NCBI GenBank assembly: GCA_018830925.1
Contig: JAHJRK010000566.1
Coordinates: forward strand, 1-33,675
Direction of reading: 5' to 3'
From: Pseudomonadota bacterium
GTDB taxonomy: Bacteria; Desulfobacterota; Desulfobacteria; Desulfobacterales; RPRI01
Length of the DNA: 33,675 bases
Below are positions 1-7,583 of the stretch, one piece after another; within the stretch, counting starts at the first letter, position 1; the number at the start of each line of letters is the position of its first letter. Made by a program: the position numbers and the translations under genes. The notes under the pieces are model-generated. The model was not told the origin of the DNA. It was given only the letters and a program-made list of their open reading frames with translations, and searched no databases.

Positions 1-153
1 ACCTTTGAAGAACGTCCAGTTTTGGTCAAGTACAAGGAAGGCGAGAATTTTAACCACAGGAATACATTGAGTATTTCGAGGATAGCGCTATCGGTTAGCG
101 CTTACGCTTCACTCCGTGTCACTTTGTGCCGAAATTTGAGCCTGACGCTGTAA

Positions 154-185
154 TCGGGCAAAAGGGGGCGTTATGCAAAGGTCTC
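154..185 (+). repeat. 32-base repeat, copy 1 (degenerate)
   Basis: Only the 3' half matches the consensus: GTTATGCAAAGGTCTC at 170-185 against GTTGTGCAAAGGTCTC elsewhere. The 5' half has lost the AAACAATTTTT segment. It is the weakest of five copies. Confidence 0.5.
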
Positions 186-410
186 ACTTTGATGAATGTC
201 CCCCCATTCGCCCCTATACTTTCTCGGAACAGTTTACATAAGGAAGCCGGATATTCAAACTCATCAATGATTATGACACCGATAATGTTTCAAAAAAAGT
301 GCTCCGGATTATAATGAGTTACACCGGTTATGTGAACCGTACCGTCTGGTATAAATGAATCGGCATATGATAATGAGGCCATCTGAAGAAGTAAAATACA
401 AGTTAACGAA

Positions 411-442
411 AAACGATTTTTGGGTAGTTGTGCAAAGGTCTC
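411..442 (+). repeat. 32-base repeat, copy 2
   Basis: Starts AAACGATTTTT and ends TAGTTGTGCAAAGGTCTC. It lies 73 bases upstream of the substrate-binding protein start at 516, in the position expected of a leader or promoter-proximal element. It aligns without gaps to copies 3, 4 and 5. Confidence 0.75.
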
Positions 443-515
443 TAAATAAGACTTCAATAAAATCAATTCGCCTTTTATCCAGACAGCAACATTTGCCATT
501 ACAGAGGGGCATCAG

Positions 516-1721
516 ATGAAAGATCAATCCAAGACAAAACAAGAACTCCTCGTACAAAAAGCCATCAGTTTTATCTTATTAGTATCGGTTTTTTTGCTAT
601 TAAATATCCCTTTAAGCGTCATTGCAAAGGATAGTAAATATAAGACAACACCTTTATTAAATAATGGTAAGAAATGGCGGATAGGATATTACGAGGGAGG
701 GCCGTATATAAATTATCCGGCCAATTTGATAACCTTAGTTAAAGGCCTCAATGAACTTGGTTGGATGGGAGCTATCACTATTAATACAAAAAAAAATCCG
801 ACCGATTCAAGAGTGGTATGGGATGAGCTTTCTAAAGCAAAGAGCAAATATATTCAATTCGTTCCTGATGCCTATTGGTCTGCAAATTGGGACAAGACGG
901 TGCGGGTAAAAAATACTGAAAATGCTATAAAAAGACTTCAATCGGGAGATATCGATTTTATGGTTGCCATGGGAACCTGGGCGGGACAGGACTTGGCTAA
1001 CAATAATCACTCCGTTCCAACCATGGTAGTATCTGCAAGCGATCCGGTTCAATCCAACATTGTTAAAAGTGCCGAGGATTCAGGAAATGACCATGTCCAT
1101 GCAAAGTGTGACCCCACACGGTATATTAATCAGATCAAGCTGTTTCATAATATGTTTAACTTCAAAAAGTTAGGAATTGTTTATGAGAATTCGGTAGAAG
1201 GCCGGTCATATGCTGCAATAGCCGATGTGGAGAAAGTTGCCAAAGACAGGGGTTTTGAAATTGTCAAATGTGAAGCTCCTGCTTCCGGTGTTGAGGAAAA
1301 AGAGTCCGTAAAAGCGGTAATTCTTTGTCATGAGGAATTGGCGCCCAAGGTCGACGCCGTTTATGTTACGGTCCACAGGGGTATTGTCAGCGAGCACATG
1401 CCTGAAATTTTGGCGCCGTTATATAAGCACAAGATTCCTACCTTTTCCATGCGTGGTCCTGAAGAAGTTGAGAAAGGGGTGTTGTTGAGTATTTCCAGAG
1501 ACATGTTCGTATCAGTAGGAAAGTACCATGCAGGGATTATGGCTCGGATATTCAACGGAGCCAAACCAAGGGAACTGAATCAGATTTTTATGGATCCTAA
1601 AACAATTGTCGTCAATATTAAGACTGCTGAAATCATAGGGCATGTAATTCCACCAGCGTTTCTGAAAGTAACCGACAAAGTTTATAGCGGGGTTCATCCG
1701 GAGGTTAAAAGCCGGAATTAA
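516..1721 (+). CDS. ABC_sub_bind-family periplasmic substrate-binding protein
   Basis: The 401-residue protein has an N-terminal hydrophobic segment (about residues 15-37, rich in L, V, I and F), fitting a signal peptide or anchor. It then follows the two-lobed periplasmic binding fold of the ABC_sub_bind (PF04392, DUF534) family: KWRIGYYEGGPY near residue 52, GTWAGQDLA near 153, and the ASDPVQS and KKLGIVYENS segments typical of this fold. An AGAGGGG Shine-Dalgarno lies just before the ATG. No permease or ATPase gene follows. Instead a sensor kinase begins 13 bases downstream, so the protein probably acts as a ligand-sensing partner of the kinase rather than in transport. The ligand is unknown; the family includes tryptophan/tyrosine-type binders. 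Confidence 0.8.
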   Translation: MKDQSKTKQELLVQKAISFILLVSVFLLLNIPLSVIAKDSKYKTTPLLNNGKKWRIGYYEGGPYINYPANLITLVKGLNELGWMGAITINTKKNPTDSRVVWDELSKAKSKYIQFVPDAYWSANWDKTVRVKNTENAIKRLQSGDIDFMVAMGTWAGQDLANNNHSVPTMVVSASDPVQSNIVKSAEDSGNDHVHAKCDPTRYINQIKLFHNMFNFKKLGIVYENSVEGRSYAAIADVEKVAKDRGFEIVKCEAPASGVEEKESVKAVILCHEELAPKVDAVYVTVHRGIVSEHMPEILAPLYKHKIPTFSMRGPEEVEKGVLLSISRDMFVSVGKYHAGIMARIFNGAKPRELNQIFMDPKTIVVNIKTAEIIGHVIPPAFLKVTDKVYSGVHPEVKSRN

Positions 1722-1734
1722 TTGGGACACGTCC

Positions 1735-3096
1735 ATGAATTTGAATGTAAGAGAAAAGATATTTGTAATAGGATTGATCCTGTCACTGGTTGTTTTTTTG
1801 ACGATCAACGCAGTTTCGTATTGGAATACTAAGAGACATATCGAGAGCAGGGCAAATGTTGAAAAAACGCTCGTAATTATCTACGAGTTTGAAAATCTGA
1901 TTTCCTTGATTAAGGATGCCGAAACCGGGCAACGTGGATTTATTATAACAGGGGACCGGACTTTTCTTGAACCTTATTACAATGGCGTAACTTCAGTTTA
2001 TCAAAGTATGAGAAAACTGAAGGAGTTAATGCCGATCGATGCTCAGTCCCATCAAAAGCTTGATACTATTGAAGGGATGATAGAAAAGAGGTTTGCTCAA
2101 TTTCACAAAGCAATCGGCTTAAGAAAAAATGAAGGCATTGCGGTTGCAATAAAGTCATTCATGACTGCCGAAAATGAAAATGTAATGTTCGATATTCGAA
2201 ATTTGGTGGAGGGGTTGAAACGGGAGAAAACCGATTTGCTGCAGGGGCTGAATAGAATCTCCAAAGCAAGGAGTCAGCGTACACTTTTTACAATCTTTTT
2301 CGGAAATTTAATCGCTCTCCTGTTTGTTTTCTTTAGTTTGTTTCAGCTGTATCGAGACATAACCGAGGGCAAGCGGGTGGAGGAGGAGTTGAAAGCTTCT
2401 CAACAACAGTTACGCTCTCTTACCGGACGATTCGAAGAGATTCGCGAAGAAGAGAGGATCATAATTTCAAGGGAAATTCATGACATGATGGGCGGAGGAC
2501 TGACCGGATTGAAGCTTGATCTTTCATGGCTGATGAACAAGGTGAAAAATGCTGAATCAGATAACGGGCAAGCCGCTATGACGTGCAGAATTCTTTCATC
2601 GATTGAGTCCATAGATAAAATGATCAAGGTCACCCGCCGTATATCTACCGAGTTGCGGCCGCCTGTTCTGGATGATTTAGGTCTAATAGCCGCTCTGGAG
2701 TGGCAGTTGTCGGATTTCACAAGTCGCACAGGCGTTCTTCATAAGTTTACCACAGCTTATCAAAATGTAACCATAGAAAAGGACAAAGCCGTTGCCGTGT
2801 TTCGCATATCTCAGGAAATCCTCACCAACATTGCGCGACACTCAGAGGCAACAAAGGTTGTCGTTGCTTTACTGGAGGATGAGGAAAATTCTTTTCGGGA
2901 TGAAAATTTTATTCTCGAGATCAGGGATAACGGCCGTGGGATTAAAGAAGAGGAAATTCTGGATCCGAAAGCCCTTGGTTTGCTTGGCATGAAAGAACGT
3001 GCTCTATCTTTTGGAGGAAAATTCTTGATTTTTGGTCACCCCGGCGGAGGGACGTCCGTGACCGTTAAAATACCACGAAATCTGGGAGGACCGTAA
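1735..3096 (+). CDS. Membrane sensor histidine kinase, CHASE3 plus HisKA_3 (NarL/DegS type)
   Basis: The 453-residue kinase has a first membrane helix at about residues 9-29, a periplasmic CHASE3-like domain (EFENLISLIKDAETGQRGFIITGD near 51-74 is diagnostic) and a second helix at about 183-204. A short coiled coil (EEELKASQQQLRSLTGRFEEIREEE) leads into a HisKA_3 dimerisation domain with phosphoacceptor His249 in SREIHD. The ATPase domain follows: N box ILTNIARHSEA, G1 box IRDNGRGI, and GLLGMKERA plus PGGGTSV near the C terminus. It lies 13 bases after the binding protein and overlaps the regulator by one base (TAATG), so all three probably form one operon. The periplasmic CHASE3 domain could receive the ligand state from the binding protein. 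Confidence 0.9.
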   Translation: MNLNVREKIFVIGLILSLVVFLTINAVSYWNTKRHIESRANVEKTLVIIYEFENLISLIKDAETGQRGFIITGDRTFLEPYYNGVTSVYQSMRKLKELMPIDAQSHQKLDTIEGMIEKRFAQFHKAIGLRKNEGIAVAIKSFMTAENENVMFDIRNLVEGLKREKTDLLQGLNRISKARSQRTLFTIFFGNLIALLFVFFSLFQLYRDITEGKRVEEELKASQQQLRSLTGRFEEIREEERIIISREIHDMMGGGLTGLKLDLSWLMNKVKNAESDNGQAAMTCRILSSIESIDKMIKVTRRISTELRPPVLDDLGLIAALEWQLSDFTSRTGVLHKFTTAYQNVTIEKDKAVAVFRISQEILTNIARHSEATKVVVALLEDEENSFRDENFILEIRDNGRGIKEEEILDPKALGLLGMKERALSFGGKFLIFGHPGGGTSVTVKIPRNLGGP

Positions 3097-3725
3097 TGAT
3101 CAAAGTTATCATTGTTGATGACCATCCAGTGGTCAGGCGCGGCCTGAAGCAGATTATTGATGATGAACCGGATATGGATGTCGTCGGTGAAGCAGGAGAT
3201 GCCAGGGAATGTTTTGAGCTTGTACGAATGACGGACTGTAATCTTGTTGTCCTGGATATTACTCTGCCGGACTGGAGCGGTATAGATGTCCTGAATCAAT
3301 TGAAATATGAGAAACCGAACCTTCAGATCCTCATTCTGAGCGTTCTCCCGGAAGACCAGTATGGTTTGAGACTGATCAAAGCCGGCGCTTCAGGATATCT
3401 CATGAAAGAGAGCGCCCTGACAGAGCTCGTGAAGGCCATCAGAAAAGTGAGTTCGGGGGGCAAGTATGTCAGCGCAGTTCTCGCCGAGAGTATGCTCAGC
3501 CTGTCTGATGACTCTGAGGAGTTGCCATCTCACGAGAACCTTTCAAACCGGGAATATCAGATATTTTGCATGATTGCACAGGGAAAGTCACAGAAGAGCA
3601 TAGCCAGTATACTCCGTATCAGCGAAAAAACGGTCAGCACCTATCGCAGCCGCATCATGGGAAAAATGAAAATGAGCAATAATTCCGATCTGATACGCTA
3701 TGCTTTAGAACAACATCTCGTCTAA
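3096..3725 (+). CDS. NarL/FixJ-family response regulator
   Basis: The 209-residue protein has an N-terminal receiver domain with the acidic pair Asp8-Asp9, phosphoacceptor Asp54 (VVLDITLPDW) and the conserved Lys in LMKES. A C-terminal LuxR/GerE helix-turn-helix follows (LSNREYQIFCMIAQGKSQKSIA, then SEKTVSTYRSRIMGKM). It is the cognate partner of the upstream kinase because the genes overlap by one base. An inverted repeat 38 bases past its stop (3763-3780) is a good candidate for its own or its family's operator. That placement suggests the unit controls the polysaccharide genes to the right. Confidence 0.92.
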   Translation: MIKVIIVDDHPVVRRGLKQIIDDEPDMDVVGEAGDARECFELVRMTDCNLVVLDITLPDWSGIDVLNQLKYEKPNLQILILSVLPEDQYGLRLIKAGASGYLMKESALTELVKAIRKVSSGGKYVSAVLAESMLSLSDDSEELPSHENLSNREYQIFCMIAQGKSQKSIASILRISEKTVSTYRSRIMGKMKMSNNSDLIRYALEQHLV

Positions 3726-3762
3726 AATCATCGTTAAACATTCCTCGGATCACCATATTTCT

Positions 3763-3780
3763 TGTAGGGATATTCCTACA
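3763..3780. promoter_or_regulatory. Near-perfect 18-bp inverted repeat, candidate regulator operator
   Basis: TGTAGGGATATTCCTACA is a palindrome except for one mismatched pair in the middle (arms TGTAGG and CCTACA). It lies 38 bases past the stop of the NarL-type regulator gene and upstream of the polysaccharide genes. Such twofold symmetry fits a LuxR/GerE-domain dimer. No second copy was found in the window, so the link to this regulator is inferred from proximity only. Confidence 0.5.
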
Positions 3781-3850
3781 GAAAATATAAGGTTTATCTG
3801 ACAGGCAAACTCCCTGAATATGATATTATAAAAAGGATAATCTCAATAAA

Positions 3851-3882
3851 TAATAATTTTTAGGGTGTTGTGCAAAGGTCTT
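3851..3882 (+). repeat. 32-base repeat, copy 3
   Basis: Reads TAATAATTTTT, then GTGTTGTGCAAAGGTCTT. It matches copy 2 at 26 of 32 positions without gaps. It precedes the truncated methyltransferase gene (4065) by 182 bases. Confidence 0.75.
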
Positions 3883-3931
3883 GTTTTGTAATCGAGAGGG
3901 CGGAGCTTTGAGAGCTTTATTGAAAAATCTT

Positions 3932-3953
3932 ACAGATTCCGGATAATGACATT
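3932..3953 (+). repeat. 22-base repeat, copy A
   Basis: ACAGATTCCGGATAATGACATT matches 5337-5358 at 20 of 22 positions. Both copies lie near a 32-base repeat, but on opposite sides of it and at different distances, so the two repeats are separate units. Confidence 0.55.
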
Positions 3954-4064
3954 CATATAAGTTTTAAAAGAATATCAGCAAGTAGAATGCAGTATATTTA
4001 TCAATATCCGCAAGAAAGGCTGGAAAATTGATAGAGGGATTTTTAATCAAATAGGATATTCAGC

Positions 4065-4301
4065 ATGACAGGAACCGTTGAAAATCAATATGACTCACAT
4101 TTCGAACTCAAGCAGAGGAAAGGTCTGGCTAAACTGGGTGTTGAAAAGAACGCCAATTGGCATGGCGATCCGAAGCGCCTTATCTTCGTGCTTTCCCGCT
4201 ACAAGTTTGTGGCAAAGATGCTTAGCGGAAAACAGAATGTATTGGAAATAGGCTGTGGTGATGCCTTTAACTCTTTGCCCCTTTCGGGGTATGGTGAGTA
4301 A
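4065..4301 (+). pseudogene. Truncated class I SAM-dependent methyltransferase (N-terminal fragment)
   Basis: Only 78 codons remain. The ORF starts like a full methyltransferase and reaches the SAM-binding motif I (NVLEIGCGDAF, about residues 58-68). It then switches to the unrelated tail NSLPLSGYGE and stops. A functional class I enzyme needs roughly 120-200 further residues for motifs II to IV, and no continuation is seen in the other frames before the Wzz gene. The break is followed by a small CCCC-TTTC-GGGG hairpin (4278-4289) and by the fourth 32-base repeat at 4317. I read this as a remnant left by deletion or recombination; a small stand-alone protein is unlikely. Confidence 0.65.
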
Positions 4302-4316
4302 AAAAGAAGTTGCATA

Positions 4317-4348
4317 AAACAATTTTTGGATAGTTGTGAAAAGGTCTC
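4317..4348 (+). repeat. 32-base repeat, copy 4
   Basis: Starts AAACAATTTTT and ends TAGTTGTGAAAAGGTCTC. It differs from copy 2 at only a few positions and aligns without gaps. It lies 117 bases upstream of the Wzz gene. Confidence 0.75.
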
Positions 4349-4383
4349 CCGATATTCAATCTTCGGCTTTTCGGTTTTTCTTC

Positions 4384-4414
4384 AACCAGAAACTATGAAC
4401 CAGAAACCAGAGAC
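4384..4414 (+). repeat. Short tandem repeat of an ACCAGAAAC-like unit
   Basis: AACCAGAAAC occurs at 4384-4393 and again at 4398-4407, followed directly by ACCAGAGAC. It is a low-complexity patch in the spacer before the Wzz gene. No function is evident. Confidence 0.5.
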
Positions 4415-4465
4415 TATTCTCTTATAGAATGATTAACCGGAATTTATGAGCGAGGGAAAATAAAC

Positions 4466-5302
4466 ATGGACGTTCAAAAAGAGCAACTCTATGATGATGA
4501 AATCGATCTGTTCGACCTTGTCAAGAAACTCTGGCGCTGGAAAAAAATGATTGTTGGAGTTACTTTGACATGTACAATCCTGATGTTTGGGATCTACTCC
4601 TTTTTCCCAAAAATTTACCGGGTAAATGCTATCATCGAACCCGGAACAAAGCTATTTTATAAGCAGAACGGACAAATGGCTTTTGAAGAGAAACCTATCG
4701 AGTCGCCTGTTTCAATTCGTGAAACAATTCTTGGGGGAGTTTTCGACAAAGAGATTGCAGACAAGTTAGCTTTAAATATATCAGATATTCCAAAAATCAA
4801 AGTTAAAATTCCTAAAGACACAAATCTATTGATATTTTCTCTGGAAAGCCATGACACTCAAAAAGGGATAGGCATCCTTAATGAACTTATATCCAAAGTC
4901 TCCGGTAACATTCAGACAAAGATTGATTTGGAAAAGCAACAGATTGAAAGCATGATCAAAACTGCTACGGAGCAGGTACTTCAAACCAGGAAGAAGATCG
5001 AGAGGTTGGAGGCCAGCCGAAAAGAAGCTATAGGCAATCAGCCCACCAATGCCATGTCTGTGCTCCTGTACTTCAATGAAATTAAGGAACATCAGATCTA
5101 TTTAAATGAACTTGAAGACAAGGTTATGAACTATCGTCACAGGAACGCAGATATCCGGGCAATCAGAATCCATTTGAATCCGACGGTCGAAGAGAATCCG
5201 GTTGGTCCTAAAAAATTCCTGGCAACCGCTGGAGCTTTCATTTTTTCATTGTTTGCCAGCATCGTTCTGGCATTAATCCTCGAGAAAGTCAGGTCAAAAT
5301 AA
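4466..5302 (+). CDS. Wzz-type polysaccharide chain-length determinant
   Basis: The 278-residue inner-membrane protein has the polysaccharide co-polymerase layout. A cytoplasmic N terminus (DEIDLFDLVKKLWRWKK) is followed by TM1 at about 28-46, a large periplasmic domain with coiled-coil stretches (about 155-230), the proline-rich PTVEENPVGPKK segment just before TM2, and TM2 at about 251-273. There is no C-terminal tyrosine-kinase domain, so it resembles O-antigen Wzz rather than a BY-kinase. It sets the modal number of repeat units added by Wzy. It is the first intact polysaccharide gene of the cluster and follows the fourth 32-base repeat. Confidence 0.85.
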   Translation: MDVQKEQLYDDEIDLFDLVKKLWRWKKMIVGVTLTCTILMFGIYSFFPKIYRVNAIIEPGTKLFYKQNGQMAFEEKPIESPVSIRETILGGVFDKEIADKLALNISDIPKIKVKIPKDTNLLIFSLESHDTQKGIGILNELISKVSGNIQTKIDLEKQQIESMIKTATEQVLQTRKKIERLEASRKEAIGNQPTNAMSVLLYFNEIKEHQIYLNELEDKVMNYRHRNADIRAIRIHLNPTVEENPVGPKKFLATAGAFIFSLFASIVLALILEKVRSK

Positions 5303-5336
5303 TTAAAGATTTTATGTAATGAACTTCATAAATATA

Positions 5337-5358
5337 ACAGATTTCGGATAATGGCATT
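5337..5358 (+). repeat. 22-base repeat, copy B
   Basis: ACAGATTTCGGATAATGGCATT, 20 of 22 identical to 3932-3953. It is followed by a CA/AC-rich low-complexity stretch (about 5372-5400) just before the Wzx start. Confidence 0.55.
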
Positions 5359-5403
5359 TGAATTCATCTTAAAACGCAACACACAACATTCAAAACAACC
5401 CTT

Positions 5404-6726
5404 ATGATCTTGGGAAACAAAAAAGGAGTTCTTGGAAACAATTTTTTAGGAATTATACAAAGGTCTCAACGCTTTCGCCGGCTTTCCAAGGAAGGCTTTT
5501 GGATTGTCTTAGGCCAGGCGATGTCTGTGGTGGGCTCGCTGATCGGTGTAAGGTTGCTTACAGAACTGCTGGATCCAGCGGCCTATGGTGAACTGGCTTT
5601 AGGAATGACTGTTGCCACCTTGGTCAATCAGGCTGTTCTGGGGCCTTTGAGCAATGGGGTAATGCGCTTTTATGCCCCGGCAGTGGAACAGGATGATTTT
5701 GGTAGCTATTTGAACGCAGTAAAACGTTTGGTTTTATCAGCGACAGGAGGCACTGCTATTTTAATACTGATAGTGGTTGCAGGATTGTTAATCGCTGATC
5801 AAACGAAAATGATCGGAATCGCAATTGCAGCATTCATTTTTGCTATTCTCAGTGGATACAACTCGATTCTCAGCGGAATACAGAATGCTGCTAGGCAAAG
5901 AGCCATCGTAGCACTTCATCAAGGAATGGAATCCTGGGCGCGGTTTCTGATTGCTGCCGGTTTGCTGATGTGGCTGAGCGCCACAAGCACGATGGCTATA
6001 GTCGGGTATGCTGTGGCAGCCGTACTGGTGCTTGGATCGCAGTATGTGTTCTTTAGCAGAATCGTTCCAAAAGATGTAACAGGCCAAAATAAAAAAGGAG
6101 CTTGGCAGAAAGAGATGTGGAATTTTTCATGGCCAATTTCAATCTTTGGCATGTTTACTTGGTTGCAACTTGTATCTGACCGTTGGGCACTGAATCTTTA
6201 TTCGACAGTACAAGATGTTGGTCTTTATGCGGTAGTCTTTCTTTTGGGGTATTATCCAATGTCAATAGTTACCGGTGTTGCGATGCAGTTTTTTGCTCCC
6301 ATCTTTTACAACCGAGCCGGTGATGCAAACGATAGCCTACGAACCGCAAATGTAAACAGACTGAGTTACTATCTAACCGGGTTGACACTGGCTGTGACGA
6401 GCTGTGCTTTTTTGTTGTCTTACTTGTTTCATATGAAAATATTTAGGCTTTTTGTGGCTAAGGAGTACGCGTCTGTATCTCATTTATTACCGTGGATGCT
6501 TCTTGCCGGTGGTCTGTTCGCTGCTGGTCAATCTATATCACTCAATCTTCAGAGCCAAATGAAAACGCGTATTATGATGGTGCCAAAAATCATTACAGCA
6601 TTGTTGGGTGTCTTTTTAAATATTGCAGGTGCCTATTTGTATGGCACTTCGGGTATAGTTATGGCAGGAGTCTTATTTTCTGCCTCGTATTTTCTTTGGA
6701 TGGCGGTGCTTTCGAAACGTAAATGA
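5404..6726 (+). CDS. Wzx-type polysaccharide flippase (MATE/MVF superfamily)
   Basis: The 440-residue protein is almost wholly membrane helices (about 12). The LTELLDPAAYGELALGMTVATLVNQ and LGPLSNGVMRFYAPA segments near residues 54-95 are typical of the polysaccharide_synt family. It would flip the undecaprenyl-diphosphate-linked repeat unit to the periplasm. The start is uncertain: the ATG at 5404 has no good Shine-Dalgarno, and the first 22 or so codons contain the fifth 32-base repeat. The next in-frame ATG (5521) would cut into TM1, so 5404 (or TTG 5410) is kept. The stop overlaps the next gene as ATGA, implying coupling. Confidence 0.85.
   Translation: MILGNKKGVLGNNFLGIIQRSQRFRRLSKEGFWIVLGQAMSVVGSLIGVRLLTELLDPAAYGELALGMTVATLVNQAVLGPLSNGVMRFYAPAVEQDDFGSYLNAVKRLVLSATGGTAILILIVVAGLLIADQTKMIGIAIAAFIFAILSGYNSILSGIQNAARQRAIVALHQGMESWARFLIAAGLLMWLSATSTMAIVGYAVAAVLVLGSQYVFFSRIVPKDVTGQNKKGAWQKEMWNFSWPISIFGMFTWLQLVSDRWALNLYSTVQDVGLYAVVFLLGYYPMSIVTGVAMQFFAPIFYNRAGDANDSLRTANVNRLSYYLTGLTLAVTSCAFLLSYLFHMKIFRLFVAKEYASVSHLLPWMLLAGGLFAAGQSISLNLQSQMKTRIMMVPKIITALLGVFLNIAGAYLYGTSGIVMAGVLFSASYFLWMAVLSKRK
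5436..5467 (+). repeat. 32-base repeat, copy 5 (inside the Wzx 5' coding region)
   Basis: Starts AAACAATTTTT and ends GAATTATACAAAGGTCTC. It is more diverged in the middle than copies 2 to 4. It falls within codons 11-22 of the Wzx reading frame, where it encodes a non-conserved lead-in to the first membrane helix. Confidence 0.65.
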
Positions 6727-7583
6727 ATAGAATATCATTGAAAACAAAATCAATCTCTTTGGTGAAACCTCTCATTGAAAGACTTCCTCTTATAGCTGCC
6801 ATGTGTAGGGGTTTACGTGATCAATTTGAATATTTCACCGATAAGTCAACCACTACCCCGTGGGGTTTTAAACTGGCTGGAAATAAAATCATGGCTCAGG
6901 GATCTTTTGAGCCTAATGAAACTAAAATCGTAAGGGATCTTCTCAAGAATATGGATATACTGATCAATGTAGGTGCGAATGTCGGTTATTACTGCTGCCA
7001 CGCCTTGAGTATGGGAAAGCCAGTGATTGCATTCGAACCCATTGAGAGAAATCTTCGGTACCTATGTAAAAACATAAAAGACAACTGCTGGTCTGGCGCT
7101 GAAATATATCCAGTAGCATTGTCTAATAGTGTAGGCATAATAGAGATATATGGAGGTAACACAGGCGCATCCGTTGTTAAAGGGTGGGCAGGTATCCCCG
7201 AAAGCTATGTGACACTTGTGCCGTCTTCAACAATGGATGTGGTGCTTGATACTCGGTTGCGAGGGAAAAACGTGCTGGTATTAGTTGATGTTGAGGGTGC
7301 AGAGAAACAGCTGCTGGAGGGTGCGACAAAAATGCTTGTTAACGATCCGAAGCCAGTTTGGTTGGTCGAAATAACGACTAAAATTCATCAGCCGCACGGT
7401 GTTGAAATAAACCCGAATTTTAAGAGCACATTTCAATTGTTTTTCCAAAATGGTTATCAAGCATTCAATGTTGATCAAGATATGAGTCCGGTAATAATGG
7501 AACATGTTGATCTGGTTTCAAGTGGCAGTCTAAGATTTGCGACGCACAACTTTCTGTTTTGCGAGTCGAAGGCAACATTATGA
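6723..7583 (+). CDS. FkbM-family SAM-dependent methyltransferase
   Basis: The 286-residue protein has SAM motif I as INVGANVGYYCC (about 81-92), the acidic residue that binds the SAM ribose in VIAFEPIERN (about 105), and VLVDVEGAEKQLLEGA, the FkbM signature after motif II. FkbM enzymes O-methylate sugars or polyketides, so it probably methylates a hydroxyl of a sugar in the repeat unit. It overlaps Wzx by ATGA at its start and the next gene by ATGA at its end, so it is translated as part of a coupled series. Sugar and position cannot be told from sequence. Confidence 0.88.
   Translation: MNRISLKTKSISLVKPLIERLPLIAAMCRGLRDQFEYFTDKSTTTPWGFKLAGNKIMAQGSFEPNETKIVRDLLKNMDILINVGANVGYYCCHALSMGKPVIAFEPIERNLRYLCKNIKDNCWSGAEIYPVALSNSVGIIEIYGGNTGASVVKGWAGIPESYVTLVPSSTMDVVLDTRLRGKNVLVLVDVEGAEKQLLEGATKMLVNDPKPVWLVEITTKIHQPHGVEINPNFKSTFQLFFQNGYQAFNVDQDMSPVIMEHVDLVSSGSLRFATHNFLFCESKATL

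Larger units (their letters stand above)
1..515. other. Leader region without a confident gene
   Basis: No convincing coding gene is seen on either strand. One frame is open from base 1 to a TAA at 151-153 and could be the last 50 codons of a gene cut by the window edge, but its second half reads like non-coding sequence and I do not recognise it. A 7-bp hairpin (AGCGCTA/TAGCGCT, loop TCGGT) spans 84-102 without a following T run, so it is not a classic terminator. Two copies of the 32-base repeat that recurs to 5467 lie at 154-185 and 411-442. The short minus-strand frames here have no good start signals or family resemblance. Confidence 0.6.
3726..4064. other. Spacer with palindrome and repeats
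   Basis: There is no gene here. From left to right it holds the palindrome at 3763-3780, an AT-rich stretch that could hold a promoter (TATTATAA around 3824-3831, not assignable with confidence), the third 32-base repeat at 3851-3882 and a 22-base repeat at 3932-3953 that recurs at 5337-5358. The remainder, up to the start of the truncated methyltransferase at 4065, shows nothing I can interpret. Confidence 0.6.

Noticed and set aside
84..102. Rho-independent terminator
   Set aside because: A 7-bp hairpin is present, but there is no T run after it.
1..153. Partial gene at the left edge
   Set aside because: The frame is open to a TAA, but the sequence is not recognisable and its second half looks non-coding; it is kept only as a remark.
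411..442. Sigma-54 promoter in the repeat (TGG...GTGCA)
   Set aside because: The spacing between the GG and GC elements is shorter than the ten bases required.
154..5467. CRISPR-like reading of the 32-base repeats
   Set aside because: The copies are hundreds to thousands of bases apart with genes between them, and there are no regular spacers or cas genes.
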